DNA of 64,000 bases from Paracoccus sp041927875 (lineage in GTDB: Bacteria > Pseudomonadota > Alphaproteobacteria > Rhodobacterales > Rhodobacteraceae), in assembly GCF_041927875.1 (NCBI RefSeq), contig NZ_JBHFHN010000009.1. One strand, written 5' to 3'. A model generated the notes under the pieces. That model was not told the DNA's origin and made no database searches. It was given only the letters and a program-made list of their open reading frames with translations. Of the stretch, positions 42,875 to 50,869 are shown one piece after another. The position numbers and the translations under genes were made by a program. Every line of letters begins with the position of its first letter. The stretch's first letter is position 1.

Positions 42875-42889
42875 GTGACGTAACGTCAC
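42875..42889. promoter_or_regulatory. Perfect 15-bp palindrome GTGACGT-A-ACGTCAC upstream of tetR
   Basis: Seven-base arms surround a single central A. It lies 11 bases after the phytase-like stop and 108 bases before the TetR start. Palindromes of this size are typical of dimeric-regulator operators, so a site for the adjacent TetR protein is possible. The role is inferred. Confidence 0.45.
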
Positions 42890-42892
42890 GGC

Positions 42893-42927
42893 CACGAAAA
42901 AACGGAAACTTATTCCGTTTTTTCGTG
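42893..42927 (+). terminator. Perfect 15-bp-stem hairpin with A6/T6 arms
   Basis: Arms at 42893-42907 and 42913-42927 pair without mismatch around the loop ACTTA. The right arm contains T6. It reads as an intrinsic terminator for the phytase-like gene, but its symmetry and place 70 bases before the tetR start also fit an operator. It is markedly AT-rich for this region. Confidence 0.6.
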
Positions 42928-42997
42928 ACGCCCGCCATCGCCGCGCTAATCTGACGCTGCGGGCCGATCCGGCCCCGTCGCGCAGGGGAGGGCGGCG

Positions 42998-43645
42998 ATG
43001 GATGATCCGGCAATCGGGGCGCTGCTTGGCCGCCCTGCGCCGAAACAGGCGCGTGCGCGGTTGCGCGTCCAGCAGATCCTGGACGGCGCCGTCCAGGTGC
43101 TGACCCGGCACCCGCCCAGCCAGCTGTCGGCCACGCTGATCGCCGCGCAGGCCGATGTGCCGGTCAGCTCGATCTATCGCTATTTCCCGACGCTGGACGA
43201 TCTTGTCGATGAGCTTTACCTGCGCGCCGCAGCCGATCTGCGCGACGGGCTGGAACGCGCCGTCGACGGGCCGGGCGGCTGGCGCGACCGGTTGGCGGCG
43301 GTGGTCGAGCTGCTGATCGGCTTTCTGCGCGACCACCCGTTTTATCGCCCGCTGCTGACGCTGATCGCCGCGCGGCGCGGCCCGCAGGGGCTGGATGACG
43401 ATTACAACAGCGACATCCTGGCGTTCCTAGCGGCCCGCTGGCAGGCCGGGCAGGACGGCTTTCACGGCGCCGATGCCGGGGTGGTCGCGGCCACCACCGT
43501 GCAGATCGCCCTGTCGCTGGAAGAACTGGTGCTGCGCGCGCCCTCGCCCGAGGCCGAACAGGCGCATCTGGCCGAATTGCATGCGGTGCTTGACCGCTAT
43601 CTGTCCGCCTATCTGACCGACGATCCAACCCTGGGGGATGCCTGA
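42998..43645 (+). CDS. TetR/AcrR family transcriptional regulator
   Basis: Repressor-type protein of 215 residues. The N-terminal helix-turn-helix spans about 22-68 (RVQQILDGAVQVLTRH, then LIAAQADVPVSSIYRYFPTLDDLVDEL). An all-helical ligand domain follows. GGGAGGGCGGCG lies upstream of the ATG. Its TGA shares a base with the cytochrome gene ATG (TGATG), so it heads an operon with cytochrome c and aldonolactone oxidase and probably represses itself and them. The inverted repeats at 42875-42927 are candidate operators. Confidence 0.9.
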   Translation: MDDPAIGALLGRPAPKQARARLRVQQILDGAVQVLTRHPPSQLSATLIAAQADVPVSSIYRYFPTLDDLVDELYLRAAADLRDGLERAVDGPGGWRDRLAAVVELLIGFLRDHPFYRPLLTLIAARRGPQGLDDDYNSDILAFLAARWQAGQDGFHGADAGVVAATTVQIALSLEELVLRAPSPEAEQAHLAELHAVLDRYLSAYLTDDPTLGDA

Positions 43646-44028
43646 TGCGCCGCCTGATCCCGCTTGCCTTGGCCGTGCTGGCCGCCCTTGGCCTGTGGCG
43701 CCTGATGGCCGTGCCGGGCACCGCGCCCCCGCCCGGCCCCGACGACATCGCCCGTGCCAGCACCTTGCGCCCGGACAACCCGGCCCTTGCCGCGATCTAT
43801 GACCGGTCCTGCGTGACCTGCCACGCACTCCCCGACGCCATGGCCCCGCTGACCGGGCATGTCGCCGGCTGGAAACCCCGGATCGCGGAACGCGGCATCG
43901 ACGGGCTGGTCGCCTCGGCCCGCGACGGCTTTGGCAACATGCCCGCCATGGGCCTGTGCCCCGACTGCACCGAGGCCGAACTGATGGCGCTGATCGACTT
44001 CATGTCGGGCCAGGGGGACGCATCATGA
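43645..44028 (+). CDS. Periplasmic class I cytochrome c (c5-like)
   Basis: Small exported cytochrome of 127 residues. An N-terminal hydrophobic signal or anchor (about 4-24) precedes one haem site, CVTCH (Cys56-His60). Met99 or Met102 in GNMPAMG is the likely sixth ligand. The extra pair Cys105/Cys108 (LCPDC) resembles the disulfide of cytochrome c5. Position directly before a Tat-exported aldonolactone oxidase, with a 4-base overlap, suggests it accepts electrons from that flavoprotein. Confidence 0.9.
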   Translation: MRRLIPLALAVLAALGLWRLMAVPGTAPPPGPDDIARASTLRPDNPALAAIYDRSCVTCHALPDAMAPLTGHVAGWKPRIAERGIDGLVASARDGFGNMPAMGLCPDCTEAELMALIDFMSGQGDAS

Positions 44029-45461
44029 AGCTGACCCGACGCCAGGCCCTGCTGGGCGGCACCGCCGCGGTGCTGGCCGTGCCCGCGGTGATGCAGGCCC
44101 GCTGGCTGGCCACCGACCACGCCCGCCCCGGCTTCTCCCCCCGCCCCCCCGCCGCGCCCGAGGGGCGGCGGCTGTGGCGCAACTGGTCGGGCCTGCACCA
44201 CGCCGCGCCGTCGGAGATCTTTTCGGCACAAACCGAAGCCGACCTGGCCGCCCGCATCGCCACTGCCACGGGCCGGGTGCGGCCGATGGGCAGCGGCCAC
44301 GCCTTCATCGACCTGGTGCCGACCGACGACATGATGGTCGATGTCAGCCGCCTCTCGGGCCTGATCGAGGCCGACCCCGCCACCCGCATCGCCCGCTTTG
44401 GCGCGGGCACCCGTCTGCGCCAGGCCGCGATGCTGGCTGATGAGGCGGGGCTGGCCTTCCCCAACCTGCCCGACATCGACGTGCAGACGCTGGCCGGGTC
44501 TTACGCCACCGCCACCCATGGCACCGGCCGCGACCTGACCGCCCTGCACGGCCGCATCACCGGCTTTCGCCTGATCACGCCGGACGGCAGCACCCATGAC
44601 GTCACCCGCGCCTCGGACCCCGATCTGTTCGATGCGGGCCGCGTCTCGATGGGGGCGCTTGGCGTGATGACGCGCTTTGACGTCGAACTGGTCGACCGCT
44701 TTGCCCTGACCCGCAAGATGTTCCTGATCCCCACCGAACAGGCGATCGAGACGATGCACGATCAGGCCCGCAGCCACCATTATCACGAGTTCTACGTTCT
44801 GCCCCACACCGGCTATGCGGCGGTCATCACCCATGATCTGCATGACGGCCCGGTTGCCGGTCGCGCCCCCAGCCGGGATGAGGATTTCATCGCCACCTTC
44901 CGCACCCTGCGCGATGTGCTGGGCTGGTGGCCCTGGGCGCGGCGCAAGGCGTTCGAGGCCTATGTGCTGGCCCAGAACTTCCCCGATGGGCTGGTCGAGA
45001 ATGAAACCGACCTGTCGTGGAAACTGCTGTCCACCGCCCGCGTCACCCGCATGAACGAGATGGAATACCACCTCCCCGAGGCGACAGCGACCGATGCGCT
45101 GCGTCAGGCTATCGCCATCGTCGAATCCGACCCGGCCAGCTTCTTCCCGATGGAGGTGCGCTTTACCGGGGCCGATGACGCCTGGCTTAGCCCGTTCAAC
45201 GATGGCCCGCGCTGTTCCATCGCCGTGCATTGCGCGCAGGACGAACCCTATGACCTGCTGTTCGACCAGATCGAGCCGATGATGCGCGCCCATGGCGGGC
45301 GCCCGCATTGGGGCAAGCTGCATTCGCTGGGGGCGCGCGATCTGGCCGATCTTTACCCGCGCTTTGGCGATTTCCTGGCGCTGCGCCGCCGTCTGGACCC
45401 GACCGGCAAGTTCCTGAACCGCCGCACCGCCGATCTGTTCGGCGAGGCTTTCCCCGCCTGA
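44025..45461 (+). CDS. Tat-exported FAD-dependent aldonolactone oxidase-like dehydrogenase
   Basis: Flavoprotein of 478 residues. A twin-arginine leader (TRRQALLGG, about 4-12) indicates export. The VAO-type FAD domain shows VRPMGSGHAFIDL (about 85-97), VDVSRLSG and LAGSYATATHGTGRDL (about 158-173). The C-terminal D-arabinono-1,4-lactone oxidase domain includes RPHWGKLHS (about 426-434). Eukaryotic relatives oxidise sugar lactones with oxygen. Here an adjacent cytochrome c suggests a periplasmic dehydrogenase feeding the respiratory chain. The substrate (an aldonolactone, sugar alcohol or other polyol) is open. It overlaps the cytochrome gene by 4 bases. Confidence 0.88.
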   Translation: MKLTRRQALLGGTAAVLAVPAVMQARWLATDHARPGFSPRPPAAPEGRRLWRNWSGLHHAAPSEIFSAQTEADLAARIATATGRVRPMGSGHAFIDLVPTDDMMVDVSRLSGLIEADPATRIARFGAGTRLRQAAMLADEAGLAFPNLPDIDVQTLAGSYATATHGTGRDLTALHGRITGFRLITPDGSTHDVTRASDPDLFDAGRVSMGALGVMTRFDVELVDRFALTRKMFLIPTEQAIETMHDQARSHHYHEFYVLPHTGYAAVITHDLHDGPVAGRAPSRDEDFIATFRTLRDVLGWWPWARRKAFEAYVLAQNFPDGLVENETDLSWKLLSTARVTRMNEMEYHLPEATATDALRQAIAIVESDPASFFPMEVRFTGADDAWLSPFNDGPRCSIAVHCAQDEPYDLLFDQIEPMMRAHGGRPHWGKLHSLGARDLADLYPRFGDFLALRRRLDPTGKFLNRRTADLFGEAFPA

Positions 45462-45479
45462 TCCCGCAAAGGCCCCGTC

Positions 45480-46646
45480 ATGATGATCCTGATCTTTGCC
45501 CTGATGCCGCTTGCGGTGATCCTGCTGGCGCAGAATGTCCGGCTGGCCGACCGGACCGGCGTGGTGCCGCTGACCTTTCTGGCCGGTTTTGTCGCGGCGA
45601 TCCTGTTCGACCTGCGCCCGCTGGCCGCGATCCAGCAAAGCGTGGCCGAGGTCAGCGTCGCCCTTGCGCTGCCGATGATCATCTTTGCCGCCAACATCCG
45701 CCGCGCCTTGCGCGATGCCAAGGGTGCGCTGACGGCGATCATCGCCGCCTTCGTCGCGGTGGTCGCGGCCAGCCTGATCGGCGCGCTGATCTTTCGCGGC
45801 ACCATTGCCGACCTCTGGCAGGTCGCGGGCATGGCCGTCGGGGCCTATACCGGGTCGGGAGTGAACATGGGCGCGGTCAAGACCGCATTGGGCGCGGATC
45901 AGGATCTTTTCCTGACGATGATCACCTATGACATCGTGTTTTCCACGATCTACATGGCGGTGATCGTGCTGGCGGGGCAGCGGCTGGCAGGGCTTGTCCT
46001 GCGGCCCTATCCGCAGGTCGAAGACGCCGCCCCGGCGGCCAGCGACATTGACCACAGCGACATGGATCATCTGGCCGACGATTCCGCCCATGCCTGGCGC
46101 CGCCTGCTGGAGCCGAAGACCTGGCCCGGATCGGCGCTGGTGCTGGCGGCCTCGGTGCTGGCGGTGGGTGTCGGGGTGGCCTTGGGGCGTCTATTTTCGC
46201 CCGCCGCATCCGGCACGGTCACCATCCTGACGCTGACCACGCTGGGGCTGATCGGGTCGATGGTGCCGCCCTTGCACCGTGTCCGCACTGGCTTTCACCT
46301 GGGGATGTATCTGATCCTTGTATTCTGCTTTGCCTCGGCAACGATGCTGGACACCCGCATTTTCACCCAGATGGACTGGGCCTTGGGCGGCTATTTCCTG
46401 TTCGTCATTTTCGGGTCGATGGCGCTGCACCTGCTGATCTGCAAGATCTTCGACATCGACCGCGACAGCTATCTGATCGCATCCGGCGCGGCGATCATGT
46501 CGGTGCCCTTCATCCCGGTCATCGCCGGGGCGCTGAAGAACCGCGCGGTGCTGGTGCCGGGGATCGCCGTGGCGGTGCTGGGCTATGCCCTTGGCAACTA
46601 TCTGGGGATCGGCGTGGCGCAGCTTCTGCACGCCACCCTGCCGTGA
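45480..46646 (+). CDS. DUF819 family membrane protein
   Basis: Polytopic membrane protein of 388 residues with about ten helices. The family's conserved GAYTGSGVNMGAVKTALGAD (about 121-140) and ASGAAIMSVPFIPVIAGALKN (about 338-358) are present; a hydrophilic His/Asp-rich loop (about 180-210) splits the two halves. DUF819 (YjcL-like) proteins look like secondary transporters, but no substrate is established. The gene follows the lactone oxidase by 18 bases on the same strand, so it may move its product or substrate. AAAGG precedes the ATG. Confidence 0.85.
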   Translation: MMILIFALMPLAVILLAQNVRLADRTGVVPLTFLAGFVAAILFDLRPLAAIQQSVAEVSVALALPMIIFAANIRRALRDAKGALTAIIAAFVAVVAASLIGALIFRGTIADLWQVAGMAVGAYTGSGVNMGAVKTALGADQDLFLTMITYDIVFSTIYMAVIVLAGQRLAGLVLRPYPQVEDAAPAASDIDHSDMDHLADDSAHAWRRLLEPKTWPGSALVLAASVLAVGVGVALGRLFSPAASGTVTILTLTTLGLIGSMVPPLHRVRTGFHLGMYLILVFCFASATMLDTRIFTQMDWALGGYFLFVIFGSMALHLLICKIFDIDRDSYLIASGAAIMSVPFIPVIAGALKNRAVLVPGIAVAVLGYALGNYLGIGVAQLLHATLP

Positions 46647-46654
46647 AACGCAAA

Positions 46655-46675
46655 ACCCCCGCCGATGGCGGGGGT
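46655..46675 (+). terminator. Terminator hairpin after the DUF819 gene
   Basis: A perfect 9-bp stem, ACCCCCGCC/GGCGGGGGT, with loop GAT, eight bases after the stop. The following bases are CTGCG rather than T-rich. It lies between convergent genes and could serve both. Confidence 0.6.
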
Positions 46676-46699
46676 CTGCGTCACGCATTGGCCGAATGA

Positions 46700-46960
46700 T
46701 CAGGCCGCGCGGTTGAACAGGCGGATCAGCAGCAGCAGGATCACGGCGCCGATGGTCGCGAAGATGATCGAGCCCAGGATCGAGCCGGTCGCGCCGATGG
46801 TGATGCCCATGGCGGGGAACAGGAACGAGGCCAGAACCGCGCCCAGGATACCGATGACGATGTTCATCACCAGGCCCTGGCCGTGGCCTTTGACCAGTTG
46901 GCCGGCCAGCCAGCCAGCGATCGCACCGATGATGATGGCAACAAGAAGACCCGTCAGCAT
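46700..46960 (-). CDS. GlsB/YeaQ/YmgE family stress-response membrane protein
   Basis: Small integral membrane protein of 86 residues: MLTGLLVAIIIGAIAGWLAGQ, a Gly-rich VMNIVIGILGAVLASFLFP helix and a third helix near the C-terminus. This is the transglycosylase-associated protein family, often induced by general or acid stress. AAAGGAAT lies upstream of the ATG at 46960, which gives the family's usual length. In alphaproteobacteria such genes are often under the EcfG general-stress sigma factor, and a weak match to its promoter lies upstream. Confidence 0.92.
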   Translation of the reverse strand: MLTGLLVAIIIGAIAGWLAGQLVKGHGQGLVMNIVIGILGAVLASFLFPAMGITIGATGSILGSIIFATIGAVILLLLIRLFNRAA

Positions 46961-47288
46961 GTCGTTATTCCTTTCAAAGTGATGGCCGGCGGCTTTCACC
47001 TGACCGGATCGTGTTCTCTTGACGGCACAACCCGCACGCGACCGGCTGGTTCCCGCCGAGGGTGAAGTTTTTGTGAAATCCCGTCGCCCGACATGTGATC
47101 GGCCGCCCCACCTGTTGCAGGGAATCCCCCACAGCCGTGTGATCTGCGCAACAGGCGCCGGGCTTGCTTGACGCGCCGCGCGCCAGCCCCTCCAAACTGC
47201 GCGGCAATGTTTCGTCGCGGCGTGACCGCGCGGGGATTCGTCGCCCGCACCGCCGCCTGACCAACCCCTGACCGGAAAGGACACTGCC
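46961..47288. other. Divergent promoter region between glsB-like and transpeptidase genes
   Basis: This 328-bp gap separates two divergent genes. On the minus strand, GGAAC (47053-47049), 16 bases, then GGTT (47032-47029) resembles the EcfG consensus GGAAC-N16/17-CGTT with one mismatch. Rightward, TTGACG at 47168-47173 is a possible -35 element for the transpeptidase gene, but no good -10 follows. No further gene or RNA is evident. Confidence 0.35.
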
Positions 47289-48080
47289 ATGTCCCCGCTG
47301 AAACCGATCCTGTCGCGCACCCTGCCGGGGCTTGCGCTGCTGACCGCGATGGCACTGGCCGCCTGCGGCCCGACGCCGCCCGCAGCCCCCGCCGCGCCGG
47401 TGGTGCCGCCCGAATATCAGGCGCGCATCGACACCGGCCCCAAGGGCGAGCCGATCCACATTCCCGCCGTCCGCCCGGAATATCTGCGCGACCGCAACAA
47501 GCGTCAGCGCGTGGCCTATAATGGTCCCGACGCGCCCGGCACGCTGGTCGTCGATCCCTATGCGCGCTTCCTGTATCACGTCCTTGAAAACGGCGAGGCG
47601 ATGCGCTTTGGCGTCTCGGTCGGCGATGCCGGTCGCGGCTTTTCGGGCGATGCCACGATCCGTCGCAAGGCGGCTTGGCCCTATTGGGCGCCGACCCAGA
47701 ACATGATCCGCACGATGCCCGAAACCTATGCGTCGCTGGCTGGCGGCCTGCCGGGCGGGCTGAACAACCCGCTGGGCGCGCGCGCGCTGTATCTGTATCG
47801 CGGTGGCAAGGATACGATGTACCGCATCCACGGCACGATGGACCCGGCCTCGATCGGCAAGGCCACGACCGCCGGCTGCATCCGGGTATTCAACCAGGAC
47901 ATTCTGGATATCTATGACGAGGTGCCGATGGGCAGCCAGGTTCGCGTCCGCTCGCGCGCAGAAAGCCTGCGTCTGGAAGGGCCGCTGGTCGAAACCCCCG
48001 AGGGCTTCGTGATCCCCGCCGCCGAGGCCGCCGCCGCCGCGCAGCAGGCCCCGGCACAGCCCGGCCAGCCCGGCGCCTGA
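47289..48080 (+). CDS. L,D-transpeptidase family lipoprotein (YkuD domain), second copy
   Basis: Exported protein of 263 residues with a lipobox LAAC (about 23-26), so probably anchored by Cys26. A Pro/Ala linker is followed by the YkuD catalytic domain: YRIHGT (about 178-183) and TAGCIRVFNQD (about 197-207). An Ala/Gln/Pro-rich tail (about 238-263) is added. It has the same layout as the enzyme at 39516-40199, including NPLGARALYLY against NPLGSRALYLF. Crosslinking of peptidoglycan at the outer face of the periplasm is the expected role. GGAAAGGA precedes the ATG. Confidence 0.92.
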   Translation: MSPLKPILSRTLPGLALLTAMALAACGPTPPAAPAAPVVPPEYQARIDTGPKGEPIHIPAVRPEYLRDRNKRQRVAYNGPDAPGTLVVDPYARFLYHVLENGEAMRFGVSVGDAGRGFSGDATIRRKAAWPYWAPTQNMIRTMPETYASLAGGLPGGLNNPLGARALYLYRGGKDTMYRIHGTMDPASIGKATTAGCIRVFNQDILDIYDEVPMGSQVRVRSRAESLRLEGPLVETPEGFVIPAAEAAAAAQQAPAQPGQPGA

Positions 48081-48106
48081 TCGGCCCGACGCGCTGGACG
48101 ATCCCG

Positions 48107-48134
48107 AAAAGCCCCGCCCCCGGCGGGGCTTTTT
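48107..48134 (+). terminator. Intrinsic terminator after the second L,D-transpeptidase gene
   Basis: AAAAGCCCCGCC and GGCGGGGCTTTT pair around a CCC loop, followed by further T residues. This is the classical shape, 26 bases after the stop. Confidence 0.88.
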
Positions 48135-48190
48135 CATGCAACCTTTCGCCCCGGTCGGGGGTTGGCGGGAGACTGACACGAAACAGACCC

Positions 48191-48523
48191 ATGACACAGG
48201 ATCGACCGATGGCCACCACCTTGACCCCGACCGAAGCCCGCGCCCTGGATCAGGCGGAACGCGAACTGGATGATCGCGCCCGCCAGCCTGCCCTGTCGCG
48301 CCTGGCCGATGCCGAGCTGCGCGACCTGATCGACGCCCTGCGCAACCGCCGCGACCGCGCCCGCGACATCGGCAATCGCCAACGCCGCGAGGCGCGCGGC
48401 AAGGCCGCCCCGCAGGGTTCCACACCCGCCGCGCGCAATGACGGCACCCGCGGCAAGGAACAGATCCTGGCCGCCGCCCTGCGCCGCGCCATGGCCGAAC
48501 GCAGCAAGCGCCAATCCGCCTGA
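48191..48523 (+). CDS. Small basic hypothetical protein
   Basis: Protein of 110 residues with high Arg/Ala/Glu/Asp content. Residues about 12-65 should form amphipathic helices (LDQAERELDDRAR, LRDLIDALRNRRDRARDIG), and the rest is a basic, disordered tail. No domain is recognised. A second ATG at residue 7 (48209) is an alternative start. Terminators on both sides (48107-48134 and 48540-48567) mark it as its own transcription unit, which supports it as a gene. Nucleic-acid binding is only a guess from charge. Confidence 0.7.
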   Translation: MTQDRPMATTLTPTEARALDQAERELDDRARQPALSRLADAELRDLIDALRNRRDRARDIGNRQRREARGKAAPQGSTPAARNDGTRGKEQILAAALRRAMAERSKRQSA

Positions 48524-48539
48524 CACCGACCCGGAACGC

Positions 48540-48567
48540 AAAAGCCCCGCCACTGGCGGGGCTTTTT
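48540..48567 (+). terminator. Intrinsic terminator after the small basic protein gene
   Basis: AAAAGCCCCGCC, loop ACT, GGCGGGGCTTTTT, 17 bases after the stop. It is almost the same stem as at 48107-48134. Confidence 0.88.
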
Positions 48568-48587
48568 CAGGATAGGCCCTCAGCAGC

Positions 48588-48827
48588 CTAGCGCCACTGC
48601 CGCCCATCCGCCGTGCCGCAGCCATGGGGCGGCAGCGTCTTTTCGCCAAAGGTCTGCTTCAGTCGCCCGCAGGCCCAGTCCCGCGCAGGCGCCGGGGCAT
48701 GGCGCATCATCTCGATCCCGACCTCATCAAAGGGCGTTTCGGTGTTGGTGGCGTAGGCATGGAACCGCTGCCCCAGCAGGGCCAGACCGGCGACGGCGAC
48801 GATGATCAACAGTTTCAGGAAGCGCAT
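48588..48827 (-). CDS. Small membrane-anchored or secreted hypothetical protein
   Basis: Protein of 79 residues from the ATG at 48827. A single hydrophobic segment (about 3-20, LKLLIIVAVAGLALLGQ) is a signal or anchor. The rest holds two cysteines (DWACGRL near 52 and PHGCGTA near 69) that could form a periplasmic disulfide. No family is recognised. It has its own unit, with a terminator on the opposite strand 20 bases beyond its stop. Confidence 0.6.
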   Translation of the reverse strand: MRFLKLLIIVAVAGLALLGQRFHAYATNTETPFDEVGIEMMRHAPAPARDWACGRLKQTFGEKTLPPHGCGTADGRQWR

Positions 48828-48895
48828 GGATGACCTCAGGGCACGTTGCCCCGCCGTCATGCCATGCGCCCCCCCCTGATCGGCAAGAACGCCCG

Positions 48896-49234
48896 TCAGG
48901 CGATCAGGACGTAATCCTTGCGCGTCGTCTCGATCACCTCCCAGGTGCCGGTAAAGCCGGGGCGGATGATCCAGCTATCGCCCGCCCGCAGGTCGACGCG
49001 GCTGCCGTCATCACCCGTCAGCACCGAATGGCCGGCCAGAATGCGGATGTATTCCCATTCCTCATAGGCGACGCGCCAGGCGCCGGGGGTCGATTCCCAG
49101 ATCCCGCAATACAGCCCGTCGCGCTCCTCAAGGTTCCAGGTCCGATGTTCGGGCGAACCCGAGATCAGCACATCCGGCGACGGGGTTTCAATCTCGGGTT
49201 CACCCTCGGGCAGAACCGGCAGGATCAACGTCAT
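48896..49234 (-). CDS. Cupin-domain protein (Cupin_3/DUF861 type)
   Basis: Single-domain cupin of 112 residues. The beta-barrel motifs read CGIWESTPGAWRVAYEEWEY (about 43-62) and LRAGDSWIIRPGFTGTWEV (about 82-100). The family's metal-binding histidines are mostly absent, as usual in Cupin_3 (EutQ/ureidoglycolate-lyase-like) proteins. It overlaps the binding-protein gene by 4 bases, so it is coupled to the ABC importer. A role in sensing or processing the imported compound is plausible but unproven. Confidence 0.87.
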   Translation of the reverse strand: MTLILPVLPEGEPEIETPSPDVLISGSPEHRTWNLEERDGLYCGIWESTPGAWRVAYEEWEYIRILAGHSVLTGDDGSRVDLRAGDSWIIRPGFTGTWEVIETTRKDYVLIA

Positions 49235-50709
49235 TCAAGCCACCTTACCTTGGTCAGATCATTCGCCTGTGTTGGCGCGTTTTCCCACAGACCTTCGATC
49301 TTGGCATTCCAGACCCCGGTCTTGGGCAGTTGGAACAGATAGGCGTTGACGTAATCATCGGCAATCTTTTGTTGCGCCGCCTTCAACAGGGCGCTGCGTT
49401 CGGCCGGATCGACGGTGATCTTCAGCTTGTCGATGATCGCTTTGAAATCCGCGCTGTCATAGCCGAAGTAATAGCCATCCTTGCCGCGCGCATAGATGTC
49501 GATATCCATCGGTTCGGTATGGCTGATGATGGTCAGGTCGAAGTCATGGCCCTTGTAGACCTGTTCCAGCCACTGCGCCCATTCCAGATTGGCCATCTCG
49601 GTCTCGATCCCCACGGCGCGCAACTGCGCCGCGACGATCTCGCCGCCGCGGCGGGCATAGGGAGGCGGCGGCAGCGCCAGGCGCAGCTTCAGGCCGGTCA
49701 CGCCCGCCTCGGCCAGCAGGGCCTTGGATTTCGCCGTGTCATGGGCCGATTGCGCCGTCAGATCGACGTAATCGGGATGGGCGGGCGAAAAATGCGTGCC
49801 GATCGGCGTGCCCTGACCGAACATCGCGCCGTCGATCAGCTCTTGCCGGTTGATCGCATGGGCAATCGCCTGCCGCACCTTGGGGTCGGCCAGTTGCGGA
49901 TGGCGGTTGTTCATCGCCAGGATCGTCTCGCCCTCGGTCACGCCGATGACCACCTTGAAGCGCGGATCGGCGCCAAGCTGGGCCATCGTCTCGGGCGCGG
50001 GGAACATCGGAAAGGCATCGACATCGCCCGCCATCATCGCCGCATAGGCCGCCGTCGGATCCGCGATGATGCGGAAGGTCGCGGTTTTCAGCGCCGGCTT
50101 GTCGCCCCAATAGCCGTCAAAGGCGGTCAGCGTGATGCGGTCGCCCTTGATCCATTCGCTGAACTTGAACGGCCCGGTGCCAACCGGGTTGGTCGCGTTG
50201 TTCGCGGCTGTTTCCGGCGCAACGATCACCGCATCGCCCCAAGACATCTTGTAGGGGAACGCCCCATCGGGGTTCTTCAGCGTGATCCGCACGGTGGCGG
50301 GGTCGATCACCTCGACGGCCTCGATCCCCTCGAAGATCTCTTTCTGGGCATTGGTGCTGCCCTCGGCTTTGGCGCGTTCCAGGCTGAACTTTACATCCTC
50401 GGCGTCAAAGGCGGTTCCATCGTGAAAGGTCACGCCGCTTGCCAGATGAAAGGTGTAGACCTTGCCATCGGGGCTGGCCTCCCAGCGTGTCGCAAGCGCG
50501 GGCTGGGTGGATCCATCCGGCCCGAACCGGGTCAGCCCCTCGAACACATTGGCATAGACCACCTCGTCGATGGCGGCGGCGGCACCGGCGGTAGGGTCAA
50601 GGTTCGGCGGCTCAAGCACCATGCCCAGGGTCAGCGCGTCGGGCGCGGCAAAGGCCGGTGCCGACATCATCGCCAGGGCGGCCACGGTCATGCGGAAACG
50701 GGAAAGCAT
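49231..50709 (-). CDS. Periplasmic substrate-binding protein, peptide/opine/nickel class (SBP_bac_5)
   Basis: Family-5 binding protein of 492 residues. A signal peptide (about 1-22, ending APAFA) is followed by the characteristic LTLGMVLEPPNLDPT start and YANVFEGLTRFGPDG (about 53-67). YTFHLASGVTFHDGTAFDAEDVKFSLER lies around 92-119. The ATG at 50709 has GGAGG seven bases upstream; an earlier in-frame codon is less likely. It diverges from the permease genes over 160 bp and overlaps the cupin gene. Ligand class (oligopeptide, dipeptide, opine or glutathione) cannot be settled from sequence. Confidence 0.92.
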   Translation of the reverse strand: MLSRFRMTVAALAMMSAPAFAAPDALTLGMVLEPPNLDPTAGAAAAIDEVVYANVFEGLTRFGPDGSTQPALATRWEASPDGKVYTFHLASGVTFHDGTAFDAEDVKFSLERAKAEGSTNAQKEIFEGIEAVEVIDPATVRITLKNPDGAFPYKMSWGDAVIVAPETAANNATNPVGTGPFKFSEWIKGDRITLTAFDGYWGDKPALKTATFRIIADPTAAYAAMMAGDVDAFPMFPAPETMAQLGADPRFKVVIGVTEGETILAMNNRHPQLADPKVRQAIAHAINRQELIDGAMFGQGTPIGTHFSPAHPDYVDLTAQSAHDTAKSKALLAEAGVTGLKLRLALPPPPYARRGGEIVAAQLRAVGIETEMANLEWAQWLEQVYKGHDFDLTIISHTEPMDIDIYARGKDGYYFGYDSADFKAIIDKLKITVDPAERSALLKAAQQKIADDYVNAYLFQLPKTGVWNAKIEGLWENAPTQANDLTKVRWLE

Positions 50710-50869
50710 CGGGAAACCTCCGGTTGGGGCGCGGCGGGCCGCATCGCACCCCAAGGATGATCGCCCGCCCCGGCCCGATCAAGGATAATCGCCGCGGGCA
50801 GGGCCAAAGACGCCCCTTGACCGCGCCGCGATCCCGCCCCAGCCTGCCCCAACCCGCCCGAGGAACCCG

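Noticed and set aside
43797..46091. A 764-codon minus-strand frame across the cytochrome, oxidase and DUF819 genes
   Set aside because: It spans three well-supported genes on the other strand and its translation is low-complexity Arg/Gly/Gln-rich.
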